Assembly: GCA_033851265.1 (NCBI GenBank)
Contig: JAWWOW010000016.1
Location: forward strand, 128,954-192,953
Reading direction: 5' to 3'
DNA length: 64,000 nt
Origin: JAWWOW01 sp033851265
GTDB lineage: Bacteria; Actinomycetota; Actinomycetes; JAWWOW01
The position numbers were made by a program, and so were the translations under genes. Below are positions 1 through 9,028 of the stretch, piece by piece. How positions within the stretch are numbered: the stretch's first letter is position 1; every line of letters begins with the position of its first letter. The notes below the pieces were generated by a model. That model had not been told where the DNA came from. It saw only the letters and a program-made list of their open reading frames with translations, and did no database searches.

Positions 1-2
1 GC

Positions 3-833
3 ACTTGGAAGCGTTCGACGAGCCGATGTGACGCCGTGATCAGCCGCGCCGTTGCCTACGTCACCAGCACCCGCGGTGAAGACGCCAACGATGTATTCAT
101 CACGCATCCCGAGCAGGACAGCGACGTCGACACGCTCCCCCGGCTTCCCCGCCCAGCCATTGCCGACGCCGTTTCCCGCCGCCTGGATTCGTCTGAGCCG
201 CAGCGAACGGCGATCGAGCTGATCGCTCTGTCGGAAGACACACCCGCTGCTGCGAGCAGCCGCCACGCCAAGCAGTCGGCTGAGCGGCTAGCCGACCCGG
301 CCTTGCTCAAGCATCTGCCACCTCGCCCGCATGCTCCTTACCTGGTTGCACGATGGCGTCATGTCATTGCCGAGGTTATGGCGTACCAGGAGCGCTGGAG
401 CGTTCGCCCGTCCGAGCAGGAATGGGGTTGGCTTGCAGGGCAGCCCGACAACGACCCTGCGCACGCGAGCGACAGTCGTGACGTGATCCGCGCGGTGACT
501 GAGCTTCACACGGCATGTCTTGCAGAGGCGCTACGCGCACATGGCTGGGCGGAACTGCCGACCTGGGCCGTCACGCATTCAAATTGGCTGGCGTCACGTG
601 GGCAGTTTCCACCTCGACCGGAGGCGCTCGCCGAGCTGTACGCGCGCGTGGCTGCCTATCGCGCGGAGTTGCAGGTTGAGTCGGCACCCATTACAGGAAA
701 TCTGATCGAGTCCGTTCTTGGCATCGATACGGACGACCCTTCGCAGGTGGCTCGGCGCGCGCGCCTTGCTGCGAACCTACGCCGCCAAAACATGCAAGCG
801 ACAGGTGCCGGAGTCGAGCGGATCGGCGCATAG
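3..833 (+). CDS. C-terminal part of a TraA/TrwC-type (MobF) conjugative relaxase-helicase, 5' end outside window
   Basis: The frame is open to the window edge with no start codon, so only the last ~276 residues are present. Near the start, the segment AYVTSTRGEDANDVFI resembles helicase motif VI of UvrD-like relaxases (consensus YVALTRGR.aN.vYV). The remaining ~230 residues are Arg/Ala-rich and resemble the poorly conserved tail of actinobacterial TraA relaxases. In such proteins the missing N-terminal half nicks oriT and the helicase half unwinds DNA for transfer. The match rests on one motif plus tail composition. It fits the type IV secretion genes at 51-58 kb. Confidence 0.55.
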   Translation, partial: TWKRSTSRCDAVISRAVAYVTSTRGEDANDVFITHPEQDSDVDTLPRLPRPAIADAVSRRLDSSEPQRTAIELIALSEDTPAAASSRHAKQSAERLADPALLKHLPPRPHAPYLVARWRHVIAEVMAYQERWSVRPSEQEWGWLAGQPDNDPAHASDSRDVIRAVTELHTACLAEALRAHGWAELPTWAVTHSNWLASRGQFPPRPEALAELYARVAAYRAELQVESAPITGNLIESVLGIDTDDPSQVARRARLAANLRRQNMQATGAGVERIGA

Positions 834-933
834 GAACTGATCGGAAGCATGCCGTGTGCGTCGTTGCTCACACCCCCCTGCAGTCGGCATGTGACCACTC
901 AGAGCAGCATCGAATTAGCCGCAGTCCGGCACA

Positions 934-1257
934 TCACTTCACGGTGATCGTCACCGTGTTCTTCGTCCAGCAGGTCAGCCTGCTGTTGTACTCAACGAGA
1001 AGGGATCTCGACTTACTCGGAGCTACCGTGAACGACTTACCGTTCAGCTTGAATGTTCGGCTCGCGCCTGAGAAGTTGAACAGCGTGACATTCGTGCCAG
1101 CAAGGGCGATCGTCTGCTTCGGCTGGCATCCCTGTTTCGCGGTAGCCACGATCATTGAACTGCGAACGGGCGTCGCGTGTGCCGTAGTGGCGGTGACTAC
1201 TCCTGTGGCGACCGCGAGAGCAGCCACTGCCGAGACGCAAACGCGCATACCGATCAT
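934..1257 (-). CDS. Small secreted protein, cupredoxin-like beta fold suspected
   Basis: A 107-residue protein with a clear Sec signal peptide (hydrophobic run VCVSAVAALAVATGVV, cleavage near AHA-TP). The mature part is ~75 residues with alternating beta-type segments, two Cys (one in KQGCQP, one in LTCWTK) that could form a disulfide, and a final strand TVTITVK. Family not recognised. The small secreted protein at 3.6-3.9 kb has a similar layout, with a TNLSG...HTF-like strand followed by a terminal TVTV strand. A GGAG-like ribosome site lies 13 bases upstream of the ATG. An alternative start is the Met three codons later. Confidence 0.6.
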   Translation of the reverse strand: MIGMRVCVSAVAALAVATGVVTATTAHATPVRSSMIVATAKQGCQPKQTIALAGTNVTLFNFSGASRTFKLNGKSFTVAPSKSRSLLVEYNSRLTCWTKNTVTITVK

Positions 1258-1521
1258 GTGTACTTCTTCTCTCCGTTAGGGCGGGTTCGCCATTCGTTGG
1301 CACTCACGATGTCCTGCCGCCCTCACGAAAGGAACCAAGGTCGTCGGCGCTTACGCGCCTGACGGCGGGCCGCCACTCAGCCGTATTCCCAGGGCCCCCG
1401 CGGCTTTCGGCTCTTGGCGGCTTTGTGCCTGGCGGGGTGACGCCAGGGCAGGGGCAGGAATAACGCCGCTATTACGAGAACCTTTCCTACAGGTAGCCCA
1501 GCGGTGGACCGGGGGTCCGCA

Positions 1522-3402
1522 TTGCTCAGTCGCAAACTTGTGGGTGGGGCCGTCGCCGCGTGCTTGATCGGCTTGCTCTCGCCAAACACGGCAGCCACGG
1601 AAAACGGCCCGCGCTCTGATTCCAATCAGCGCACGGCAGCGATCGCGAAGGGCACGACGCCTCCCGGGTGGCCATCTCTCGACTGGACGCGTCTCCTTCC
1701 AGACCCGGACCGGACCCCCCGGCTCCGTGAGGATGCGCCCATTCCACACGGTGTACGTCCGATGGCGGCAACGGTCGACGCGCATGGCAACACTGTCATC
1801 GCAGGATTTGCGGATGTCCCGGACCTGGCCACGCCCGAGGCTGCACAACATGACTACCGCGGAGGCGGCGCTGCCGGAGGCGCGGACGGCTTCGTGATGA
1901 AGTACGGGCGCAATGGACAACTGCTGTGGTTCACGTACCTGGGCAGCAGCGACTACGACGTGATTCAGGATGTAGCGATCACGGCGGGCGGAGCGATCGC
2001 GTTCGTTGGCTACACATTCGGATCGGACTTCCCCGTCCGACGGCCTTTCCAGCGGTATCATCCCTCGCCAAACGAGACAGGCGCGCGCACACCTCAGCCG
2101 GATGTTGTTGTTGGTGTTCTCGATCCCACTGGCACGACGCTGCGCTATTCCTCCTACCTCGGTTCACCGGGATCGGACCGAGGATTGGCGATCAAAGCCA
2201 CCCCCACTGGGGCGGTGGTTGTCATGGGTGACTCGGTAACAACGCCGGAGGAGCCGCGAACGATCGTTGCCACCCCGGGCGCGTATCACATCGGCGACGG
2301 AACAGGCCGCGGCGATGCGGTGCCGACCTCGTTCGTTGCGCGTATCGGCCCAGCGTTCACGGTCGAGTGGATCGCTACGCTGGGACTAACTCGCCAGGCA
2401 ACCGCAGCCGAAGAATCCGCTTCACAGAAGTGTGGATGCGGCTTCATGCCACGCCGGTTGGATCTCAGTGCCGGCGAAGATGTGTTCATCGCGGGTCAAA
2501 CGCCTCCACTCCCGCAGGTCCCGACCACCCCTGGCAGCTACCGGCCGACAGGGAATTGGAAAGCAGGGACAGCGGATTATTGGGCGGCGAGACTCTCGCC
2601 GGACGGCCGTCGGCTGGTATGGGCGACCTTGGTCGGCAGCTTGAATGGGAACGACCGGTTCGCGGACGTTGTTGCAACGCAGCGCGGGCTCTACCTCTAC
2701 GGATCTACGGACTCGGCGTCTTTTCCCCAGGTCAAGCCGGTTCAGCAGTGTCCTTCCGATGGTGCGAGCGCAATCGCTCAATTAACCCTGGATGGCAGGC
2801 GACTCGCGCTTAGTTCGTGCTTCGGCGGGGGTCAGGAGGTGGCTCAGGCGGCTGCACGCGACGCGTCCGGCAATGTGTTCCTCACAGGCATGACATCGTC
2901 GGAGAACTTTCCCCGCAAACGCGCGGCTCAGCGCACCGTACAGCCGAACGGCGACTGCTACCTCGCGGAGATCAGCGCACGAGGGAGCCTGTTGTGGTCG
3001 ACTCCACTCGGGGGCATGCTCGGCGAGTGCGGTGGGCCTGGCTGGGGTGAGGACGGCGTTGACGTTGCGGTCCGTGACGGCGCCGTTGTGCTCCTCGGCA
3101 CCACCGCATCACCAAACTTTCCCGGGATTCCAACGCGAGAATATCTTGCTAACGGCGCGAAAAATAATCCCTTCATCTCCCGCGTATCGCCCGCTGGTTC
3201 CCTCGTACCGGATCAGGCGGGAGCGGGCTCGCCTCCCTCAAGGCCCGGAGTGCCGACTAGGACTCACGCGTCGAGAAGTCCGGGGCCTCAACTTGCAACA
3301 ACCGGCCTCTCGGATACCCAGCCTGCGCTCGGGGCAGGGCTCGTCCTCGTGGCGTTGGGCTTGGGGTTGCTTAGGCGGCGCCGCCACAAGACGCACTTTT
3401 GA
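1522..3402 (+). CDS. Secreted SBBP-type beta-propeller protein with LAxTG sorting signal
   Basis: About 626 residues. A TTG start at 1522 is preferred because a GGGGG ribosome site lies just upstream; an in-frame GTG at 1504 is the alternative. Signal peptide at residues ~5-30. The mature protein repeats the SBBP (seven-bladed propeller) signature: a blade strand of type TYLGSS.YDV or SYLGSPGSD, then D(V/I)A...G...V.G.T.S.(D/N)FP. The C terminus ends in LATTG, a hydrophobic segment and RRRRHK. This is the tripartite cell-wall sorting signal expected for class E sortases (LAxTG). It is probably displayed on the cell wall; the ligand is unknown. Confidence 0.8.
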   Translation: MLSRKLVGGAVAACLIGLLSPNTAATENGPRSDSNQRTAAIAKGTTPPGWPSLDWTRLLPDPDRTPRLREDAPIPHGVRPMAATVDAHGNTVIAGFADVPDLATPEAAQHDYRGGGAAGGADGFVMKYGRNGQLLWFTYLGSSDYDVIQDVAITAGGAIAFVGYTFGSDFPVRRPFQRYHPSPNETGARTPQPDVVVGVLDPTGTTLRYSSYLGSPGSDRGLAIKATPTGAVVVMGDSVTTPEEPRTIVATPGAYHIGDGTGRGDAVPTSFVARIGPAFTVEWIATLGLTRQATAAEESASQKCGCGFMPRRLDLSAGEDVFIAGQTPPLPQVPTTPGSYRPTGNWKAGTADYWAARLSPDGRRLVWATLVGSLNGNDRFADVVATQRGLYLYGSTDSASFPQVKPVQQCPSDGASAIAQLTLDGRRLALSSCFGGGQEVAQAAARDASGNVFLTGMTSSENFPRKRAAQRTVQPNGDCYLAEISARGSLLWSTPLGGMLGECGGPGWGEDGVDVAVRDGAVVLLGTTASPNFPGIPTREYLANGAKNNPFISRVSPAGSLVPDQAGAGSPPSRPGVPTRTHASRSPGPQLATTGLSDTQPALGAGLVLVALGLGLLRRRRHKTHF

Positions 3403-3599
3403 CACCGCACCCCTTCTGACCTGCGGAAACGGCTTCGTGCAGGCGGTTCAGTCCTCGTCCCATCCTTTTCAGACGCGCGTGGGTTGCCCCAGACGATCAC
3501 GAGCCTAGGGCAACCCACCGGGAACGCGACCGGGAACTACGGAAGAGCCTGAACCTCCACCGCGGCGGCGAATCAGAGGCGAGGAGCCGTCGTTCACCG

Positions 3600-3917
3600 T
3601 CACGACGTAGGTCCCGGCACCGTCGGGACGCTCCACGGCTTGATCGTCAGGGCGTCGTTGATCGCCCCTGATTCGAGGTTGCGGATGGACTTGGACCCGA
3701 ACTTGACGAAGGTCACAGTGAACGTGTGCTCCTGACCGCTCAGGTTGGTGATGGCGAGCGCCTGCGAGAGCCGCGCCGTGGTCTTCTGCGGGGCGAAGTA
3801 CCCCTGGCCGAAGTAGACCATCTGCGCGTCGGTCGGCGCGGCGTGCGCGGCGGGCATGGTCGCCGGGGCGACGAGTCCGAACGCGATCACGAACGGTGCG
3901 AGTAGTCGAGCGAACAT
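3600..3917 (-). CDS. Small secreted cupredoxin-like protein, probably frameshifted near its C terminus
   Basis: A 105-residue product with a strong signal peptide (cleavage near AHA-AP) and strands LAITNLSGQEHTFTV typical of small cupredoxin-like proteins. As written, the frame ends in VPTVPGPTS. The adjacent frame, from about 3640 down to a TAG at 3505, reads VERPDGAGTYVVTVNDGSS. That is exactly the GTY.V.V terminal strand expected for this fold. One missing base near 3636-3642 would explain this, so the intact gene probably spans 3505-3917. No copper ligand set is evident. It lacks a close neighbour in the same direction, so it is probably monocistronic. Confidence 0.6.
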   Translation of the reverse strand: MFARLLAPFVIAFGLVAPATMPAAHAAPTDAQMVYFGQGYFAPQKTTARLSQALAITNLSGQEHTFTVTFVKFGSKSIRNLESGAINDALTIKPWSVPTVPGPTS

Positions 3918-3968
3918 CGGTGTTCCTCCTTGCTCGGCCGAGCCTGCCCCCCGTAGAGCGAGCAGGTG

Positions 3969-4327
3969 GAGGCGTACTCCGCCTCTACATAGGAAGGACG
4001 CGCCAGCCCCCGGTTTTCCTCAAAAAACCTTGTGGCGCTTTCGAGCCGTGCGGCAGGACCGGCCGCGTCGGGCGCGAAAGCAGCAGCGCGCGCCACCGCC
4101 ACCGGGGCGGTGGGCTAACGGGGGCACCGTGTGCGTCTTGGCTTCGACGTCCTGTAATCGGGACGGCCCCCTCGCGTGTAACGAGGGTGCGGACCTTGCG
4201 TGTCCGCCCACCGGGTCAACGACGGCTATCTGAAGCCCCCCCCCCGCAACTTTCGGGTGACTCCCGAAGGGCCGGGGGGACGGCCGGGTGGCGGTCCGAG
4301 TCCCGCGTCTTCGACGGCCGAAGACGC
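3969..4327. other. Gene-free region with six perfect hairpins and a C10 tract
   Basis: The 550-base gap between the divergent genes at 3917 and 4467 contains short perfect inverted repeats one after another. They are 3969-3974/3980-3985 (GAGGCG), 4148-4152/4161-4165 (CGTCC), 4169-4174/4182-4187 (CCCTCG), 4189-4194/4202-4207 (GCGGAC), 4252-4257/4263-4268 (TTCGGG) and 4305-4313/4319-4327 (GCGTCTTCG). Loops are 5-8 bases. A run of ten C lies at 4236-4245. The pattern suggests a structured leader or non-coding RNA. I could not match it to a known riboswitch. Confidence 0.45.
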
Positions 4328-4466
4328 AGTGTCTCAACGGGGAGGCTGTTGATCGGACCGAAGCCACACGGCCGTGACCAATCTCGGCCACCGCGCGAAC
4401 CGCCGGCGCGTTCACCGCGTCCGAGCGACTGACCCGTCATTACGAGCTCTGAAAGGAACCAAAGTG

Positions 4467-4664
4467 ATGAGAGGCCGTACGTCGTCCGCGAGTCGCGGGC
4501 GTCGCTCCCTCCTGGCTGCGTGCACCGTCACGGCACTTCTCGCAGGGATCACGGGCGGGGTCACTCCCGCGGCCCTCGAACACCGAGTTGACATGGGCGA
4601 CTGGCTTCGTGAGAAAGCACGAGCCTCAGTGCTACATCGCGAACCCCTGTACAGGGTTTGCTGA
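4467..4664 (+). CDS. Short secretory ORF, probably truncated gene
   Basis: The ATG at 4467 follows a good ribosome site (GAAAGGAACC). The first ~35 residues form a clear signal peptide (RRSLLAACTVTALLAGITGG). The remaining ~30 residues (LEHRVDMGDWLREKAR...) do not look like an exported domain, and the frame closes after a total of 65 residues. It looks like the 5' end of a secreted-protein gene joined to unrelated DNA. Just past the junction, 4602-4672 carries imperfect inverted repeats around a 12-bp palindrome (CCCTGTACAGGG). This may be an old rearrangement point. Confidence 0.35.
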   Translation: MRGRTSSASRGRRSLLAACTVTALLAGITGGVTPAALEHRVDMGDWLREKARASVLHREPLYRVC

Positions 4665-4819
4665 GGCCTCAGCGATCTGATGACTTGGCGGGAGTCCGCC
4701 ATGTGCCACCTCGTCACTCTTGACAGTGGTGGCCGGGGACCGGGCCTCCCACACTGCTATCCACCAGGTCGAAAGCCATCCACGGCCGACCTCTGCAGTT
4801 CGAACGTTGGGGGTTGGGA

Positions 4820-5281
4820 ATGCGCCGCTTGATCTCAATAACCGCAATCATCGGGACAATGCTCGTCGGCATTGTCGTTGGAGCGAGCCCTGCCCGGGCG
4901 GACATTTGCACGTTCGACTTTGACGGCAGCGGGCCGCTGCCGTCGGTCTCCGTTCCCTGCCCTGGCCCCGAGTGGCAGCCGCCGGTGCCCGTTGCGGTGG
5001 TGTCCGCTCAGTTCGGGCCCGGATACGGCCAGCCGCTGTGGTACCTCCACCTCTATAAGGGCGGGCGCATCTTTTTCGAGAATGACATCAACACGGGTGG
5101 TCAGAGCTTCCATGGCACTGGGTTCGACAGCGGCGTCGTCGGCTTTGGCCAGATGGCGGAAGTTTCCGGCGTTCCGTCACTCGGCCTCGGTCAATATGCC
5201 GTGTACGACATGTTCAATCGCTACGTCGGAAGGCTGTACATCGAACCGATTCCCGGCTGTGCTGGTCCGGATGGATGTTGA
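4820..5281 (+). CDS. Small secreted protein, paralogue of the gene at 62.9 kb
   Basis: A 153-residue exported protein. The ATG at 4820 sits behind GGGGGTTGGG; an in-frame TTG two codons earlier is possible. The signal peptide ends near ARA-DIC. The mature part begins CTFDFDG.GPLP..., continues PCPG and AVVSAQFGPGYG, and has a core GGRIFFENDINTGGQSFHG followed by TGFDSGV..FGQMAEVSGV. The protein at 62890 shares this architecture and most of these motifs. Family not recognised; the strand pattern and the H/Y residues suggest a cupredoxin-like beta-sandwich. Both copies are followed at once by a convergent, broken tyrosine recombinase. Confidence 0.7.
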   Translation: MRRLISITAIIGTMLVGIVVGASPARADICTFDFDGSGPLPSVSVPCPGPEWQPPVPVAVVSAQFGPGYGQPLWYLHLYKGGRIFFENDINTGGQSFHGTGFDSGVVGFGQMAEVSGVPSLGLGQYAVYDMFNRYVGRLYIEPIPGCAGPDGC

Positions 5282-5296
5282 CACTGGACCCAAGGC

Positions 5297-6009
5297 TCAC
5301 ATTGGCTCGCGTTCGGCGTCACGGGTAACGGTCGAACCCGCGGCGACTTTGTCGAGACGGGCTCTCATGGCATCTGCGGTACGGATGAGGCGCTGGTCGC
5401 AATCTTGACCGCTAACCGAGGTGTACACCGCCTCCAGGACATCAACGCCCCCTGCCGCCGGTTGAATGAGGAGGCCGAACCGGGCGCGCAGCTTGTTGAC
5501 CGGCTCACCCAGTTGATGCGCTACGAAGGGCACGGCTGGCCCCGGCTTCGAGCAGCAAGGCGGCGCCGGTGAGCTGGAGCGTGCGTGGGCGGATCCGCGT
5601 TGTCAGCTCGGCGGCTGCGAGCGCCGGGCGAAGCACCTTTGACTGGGACCAAACTTCGCTGAACGGGTGCCCCTTTCATCCCTGGGAATACGAAGTCATT
5701 CGGATGCCGCCCGAAGATTTGCCGTTTGAACTGCCATGTCATCTGGCTCGGTATCGCGACGTTGCGCCACTTGTCGCCTGCCGCCCAGGTAGCGGCCCCT
5801 TCCCAATCCCGTGTTTGGATGGTTGTCTCCCTGATCTCCAACTCGTTGTCGGTGAGGTTGCACCCTCGAATTCGCAGTGCCGCAGTCTCACCCGGATCGA
5901 GTCCGCCGAAGAGCATCGCCTCCAAGGCGAGTCGCTGATCAGGGTCGGCGGCTGCCAGCAGCTGGGTGACCTCCTCAGCCTGAAGGATCCGGGGCATGCG
6001 AGTGGGCAC
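5297..6009 (-). pseudogene. Degenerate tyrosine recombinase/integrase with two frameshifts
   Basis: The N-terminal part (PRILQAEEVTQLLAAAD..QRLALEAMLFGGL.PGE.AALR...) is the start of a phage-integrase catalytic domain. It breaks near 5640. The adjacent frame continues with VLRPALAAAELTTRIRPRTLQLTGAALLLEAGA, the usual box II region. A second shift near 5540 leads to PFVAHQLGEPVNKLRARF, the (LGH)...Y region. Key residues are also gone: the box I Arg is Asp (GLDPGE), the HxxR of box II is not intact, and the nucleophile Tyr is not evident. It is therefore a decayed integrase, not an active one. The C-terminal extension to 5297 is uncertain. Confidence 0.7.
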
Positions 6010-6054
6010 GCTTCACTAGGCCGTGGGAGCGGATTCGTGTCTCGCTTCCGTGAG

Positions 6055-6650
6055 CTAGCTCGCCTTTTGCTCACTTCGCAGCTCGGCATGAAGGTCCACG
6101 GTCGACTCCGCGACCTCGTCGATGTCGAGGTCCTCAAGAGCGGCGACATGACTGCGGAAGACTTGATCGACAGCTTTCTTCTCGCCGCGGGCGGCATGCG
6201 CCCGCATCAGCGCCTCGGTTAGTTCGGTATGCACCGGAGACGCTGACAAACCTTTGCGCGCTGCCCAGACCGCCGTGTCCGGATCCGCATGGGCGAGGCT
6301 CAACTCGGCTAGACGCAACGCCGTCTCGATGACGCGTACATCCCACTCGCTGACCCAGTTCTCTACGTCGACCCACACGAACGATGCCCGATCGGCATTC
6401 CGGTAGGTGAACACCGGGCCGTTACGAGTTCCAGCGCGGCGCAGAGGTCTGCGCGGGATGCCTCGTCTGAACGGTCACCAGCGCGCCGCACGTATTCTTC
6501 GAATAGGGCAATGTCGGTTGTAACACCGTCGCCCACGATGTAGCGGCCTTCGGAAGCGATCGGCAGATGATGAGCACCTATAGCGACGCGGCACTCGGAA
6601 AGGGTGTCCGCCAGCCGCTTGCGTCGGCTTGTGGTCTGCGTCGGCCACAA
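6055..6650 (-). pseudogene. Broken BTAD-domain (SARP-like) regulator fragment
   Basis: Two frames join into one recognisable C-terminal region. The upstream part (RRKRLADTLSECRVAIGAHHLP..., YIVGDGVTTDIALFEEYV, LCAALELVT) is the end of a winged-helix and linker. The downstream part (VFTYRNADRASFVWVDVENW, ALRLAELSL, ARKGLSASPVHTELTEALMRAHAARGE, STVDLHAEL) is a bacterial transcriptional activator domain (TPR-like). They are separated by one missing base near 6412, where ACGGCCCGG would read T-G-P-V if one G were restored. No N-terminal DNA-binding domain start is visible. BTAD proteins of this type often accompany integrases in mobile elements, as here. Confidence 0.65.
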
Positions 6651-6750
6651 GGCCTGCTGTGGTCGTTCTGTCGCGACAGGCCCTGTTGAAACTACAAATA
6701 TAGTGCGCCTCGCGCCTGAATACTGGCCGGAACTTCAACAATTGCCTGCA

Positions 6751-7371
6751 TTACGGTGCGTTTTCGGTGGTGTTCACACCGACGGATAGGGCGTCGCGGA
6801 AGGGTTCATCGGTCAAGGTGCCGCGGAACTCCCGGGGGCCTGCGGCGCTGTCGCCCTGCTGGCGGCACACGGCCGGACCCGGCTGCGACGCGTGACAGCT
6901 GACGAGAGACGCGATGCCACTCTGCGGAAGCTCGAGTTCCACCACGGCCACCCCGTCGCTGACACCGCCGATGTGCTCGAGCGCGCCATCGAGGCGGTCA
7001 AGTGACCAGCCGATGCCATGTTCGAAGGTCAGCCTGGCTTCCCCGGCCTCGCTGGTGAGCGCTGGCTGACCGGCAAGCTGCGGCAGGTTCACCGTGCCGC
7101 CCTTGATCGATATGCCATCGCGCCAAGTGATGTGCGCGACGAACTGCCAGGCACCTCGATGACCGGAGCCGTAGATGCCGTTGACGCGGATTTCGTCTGT
7201 TACCGGTGCGGCGGCTCGCAAATAGCCCGTGACAGTGGATGGGGCCAAGCCGACGGTGGTCTCCGCCGTTGCGGGGTTGAGGAGCAACAGCGCAGCTCCG
7301 CAGAGAAGCGAGATTGCCCATGCAGCCTGGACCAAACGAGGGGTCTGTTGCGTGCGGCCTTGGGGTCTCAC
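6751..7371 (-). CDS. Secreted or membrane-anchored protein of the two-component operon
   Basis: A 206-residue protein with an N-terminal hydrophobic segment (AAWAISLLCGAALLLLNPATA) that acts as a signal peptide or anchor. Its extracytoplasmic part has two Cys (SCHASQ..., AVCRQQ). The GTG start overlaps the stop of the histidine kinase gene (GTGA). It is therefore the third gene of a tightly coupled regulator-kinase-secreted protein operon. No family recognised. The position suggests it is either a target or an accessory sensor of the kinase, whose own extracytoplasmic domain is minimal. Confidence 0.65.
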   Translation of the reverse strand: MRPQGRTQQTPRLVQAAWAISLLCGAALLLLNPATAETTVGLAPSTVTGYLRAAAPVTDEIRVNGIYGSGHRGAWQFVAHITWRDGISIKGGTVNLPQLAGQPALTSEAGEARLTFEHGIGWSLDRLDGALEHIGGVSDGVAVVELELPQSGIASLVSCHASQPGPAVCRQQGDSAAGPREFRGTLTDEPFRDALSVGVNTTENAP

Positions 7372-8342
7372 GGTCGGATGCGGGCCAGCGTGAAGGAGAC
7401 GCCGGGGCCCAGTTTCGACGGTTCCAGCTTGCTGCCATGTGCCGTGAGGACTTCAGCGACGATCGCGAGACCAAGACCGCTGCCCGGCGTGCTGCCGGTC
7501 TCTCCACGGCGGAGCGGCTCCGAGAACGCGGCGATCTGCTCCGCAGTAAGTCCAGGCCCGGAATCGAGCACACTCACCGTGACGGCGTCCTCATCAGCGT
7601 CGACGACGACCCGGACGTCGCGCCGCTCGCCCAGCCCGTAGGTCAAGGCGTTGCTGATCAGGTTTCGCAGCGCCCGGACCAGGTCGCCTTCGGCGGCCTG
7701 AACGAGGACGCGGCCGGCTGGCACTTCGACGGAGAGGTCGGCACCGCGTTCATCGGCCGCGAGGAGAAGGGCGGCTACCGATTCTTCGACGAGCGCGCCG
7801 ATCAGGTGTTGCGATTGCCGTCCGGCACCCGCTCGGAGACGGGTGAACATGAGTAAGTCCTGGGCCGTCGTTTGGAGTCGCTGAAGTTCACGCTGGCACG
7901 TCCGGACAGACTCTTGTGCGTTCGCTGATATCGGTTCGTGTGCGATCAGGTCGAGATGGCCGTGCAGGGCGCTGAGCGGTGTGTTGATGTCATGGGCGAG
8001 ACGTGAACCCAGTTCTGCGAGGACGCGGTCCCGGCGTTCTGTCACTGGATCGGCCGGCAGTGCGACCGCGAGCGCACCGCCCCGGACGCCAGCAACCGCC
8101 AAGGGCGTGCCGTCGTTCGTGTGCGTCCTGACGATCCGGCCCTTCGCCGGCACGCCGCTGTTCAGTGTGAACGAGGTATCAGCATCGGGACCCGTGACGG
8201 CACGGACGTTGCCGTCGGGGTCTAGTAGCGCAGTTGGAACAGGCAGGGCGCGCCAGATGTCGGTGCGCCGGCGCGTCCACACCCACCAGAGAAGCGGAAC
8301 CGCTCCCAGGATGAGCCACGCAATCAGCAAGCCCGTGCGCAT
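7368..8342 (-). CDS. Two-component sensor histidine kinase
   Basis: About 324 residues. One N-terminal membrane helix (LIAWLILGAVPLLWWVW) is followed by a small PAS-like linker (LPVPTALLDPDGNVRAV). The HisKA segment SRLAHDINTPLSALHGHL has the phospho-accepting His near residue 117. The ATPase domain has N box NLISNALTYG, G1 VLDSGPGLT and G2 GSGLGLAIVAE. There is almost no extracytoplasmic loop, so the input is probably intramembrane or cytosolic, or comes from the secreted partner encoded next. The ATG at 8342 overlaps the regulator stop (TGATG); a GTG one codon upstream is also possible. Confidence 0.88.
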   Translation of the reverse strand: MRTGLLIAWLILGAVPLLWWVWTRRRTDIWRALPVPTALLDPDGNVRAVTGPDADTSFTLNSGVPAKGRIVRTHTNDGTPLAVAGVRGGALAVALPADPVTERRDRVLAELGSRLAHDINTPLSALHGHLDLIAHEPISANAQESVRTCQRELQRLQTTAQDLLMFTRLRAGAGRQSQHLIGALVEESVAALLLAADERGADLSVEVPAGRVLVQAAEGDLVRALRNLISNALTYGLGERRDVRVVVDADEDAVTVSVLDSGPGLTAEQIAAFSEPLRRGETGSTPGSGLGLAIVAEVLTAHGSKLEPSKLGPGVSFTLARIRP

Positions 8343-9028
8343 CACGGCGACGGTTCCACGGTGAGGTAGTAGCCGACACCGCGGCGGTTGTGGAGGAACC
8401 GCGGCGAGTTTGGGTTGTCTTCGATTGCGAGGCGCAGCCGGGAGATGCGGGACTCAACCGTGTGCGTATCCCCGTCGAAGTCCGGGCCCCAGACATGGGC
8501 GAGCAGCTGGGTTTTGCCGAAGACCTGTCCGGGATGCTCGGCCAGAAAGGCGAGCAAGTCGAACTCCTTGGCGCCGAGGTTCAGCGGGCGGCCATCCTTG
8601 CGTGCTTCCCGCGCCAGCAGATCGATGTCGACGGAGCCGAGTGTCACGACATGCCCCTCGCTGGCAACCTGCGCGAGCCGCAGGACGGCCTTGATGCGTG
8701 CCAGCAACGTGTCCGGGACGACTGGCTTGGCGATGTAGTCATCGGCGCGGGCGTCGAATCCGCGGAGCTCGTCTTCTCGGGAGTCCAGTCCGGTCAGCAT
8801 GATGACCGGCACGTATCCCGGAAGCTTGCGCAACTGTCGGCACACGTCGAGCCCGGAGATGTCCGGGAGGTTCACGTCGAGCAGCACGAGGTCGGGAGGA
8901 CGATCGGCTACCGAAGCCAGCGCCTCTGCCCCGCTTGCGACCGCCTCGGCCGCATACCCAGCTCGCTCGAGGAGCGGAACCAGGTAGGACCGAAGTCCCG
9001 GCTCGTCCTCAACCACCAATACCCGCAC
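8342..9028 (-). CDS. OmpR/PhoB-family response regulator
   Basis: 228 residues. The receiver domain at 1-115 has acidic pair E7/D8, phospho-Asp D51 (LVLLDVNLP), Thr79 (VIMLTG) and Lys101 (DYIAKP). The winged-helix DNA-binding domain at ~127-224 has the usual KEFDLLAFLAEHPGQVF and VESRISRLR...RGVGYYL. It is first in a three-gene operon (regulator, kinase, secreted protein) with overlapping stops and starts. It is a candidate to act on local promoters, but no binding site could be assigned to it. Confidence 0.92.
   Translation of the reverse strand: MRVLVVEDEPGLRSYLVPLLERAGYAAEAVASGAEALASVADRPPDLVLLDVNLPDISGLDVCRQLRKLPGYVPVIMLTGLDSREDELRGFDARADDYIAKPVVPDTLLARIKAVLRLAQVASEGHVVTLGSVDIDLLAREARKDGRPLNLGAKEFDLLAFLAEHPGQVFGKTQLLAHVWGPDFDGDTHTVESRISRLRLAIEDNPNSPRFLHNRRGVGYYLTVEPSP

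Noticed and set aside
4140..4466. A c-di-AMP (ydaO) or other known riboswitch upstream of the secreted gene
   Set aside because: The stems do not match the conserved core sequences I know (for example no GCTAACC...GGC block), so only a structured region is reported.
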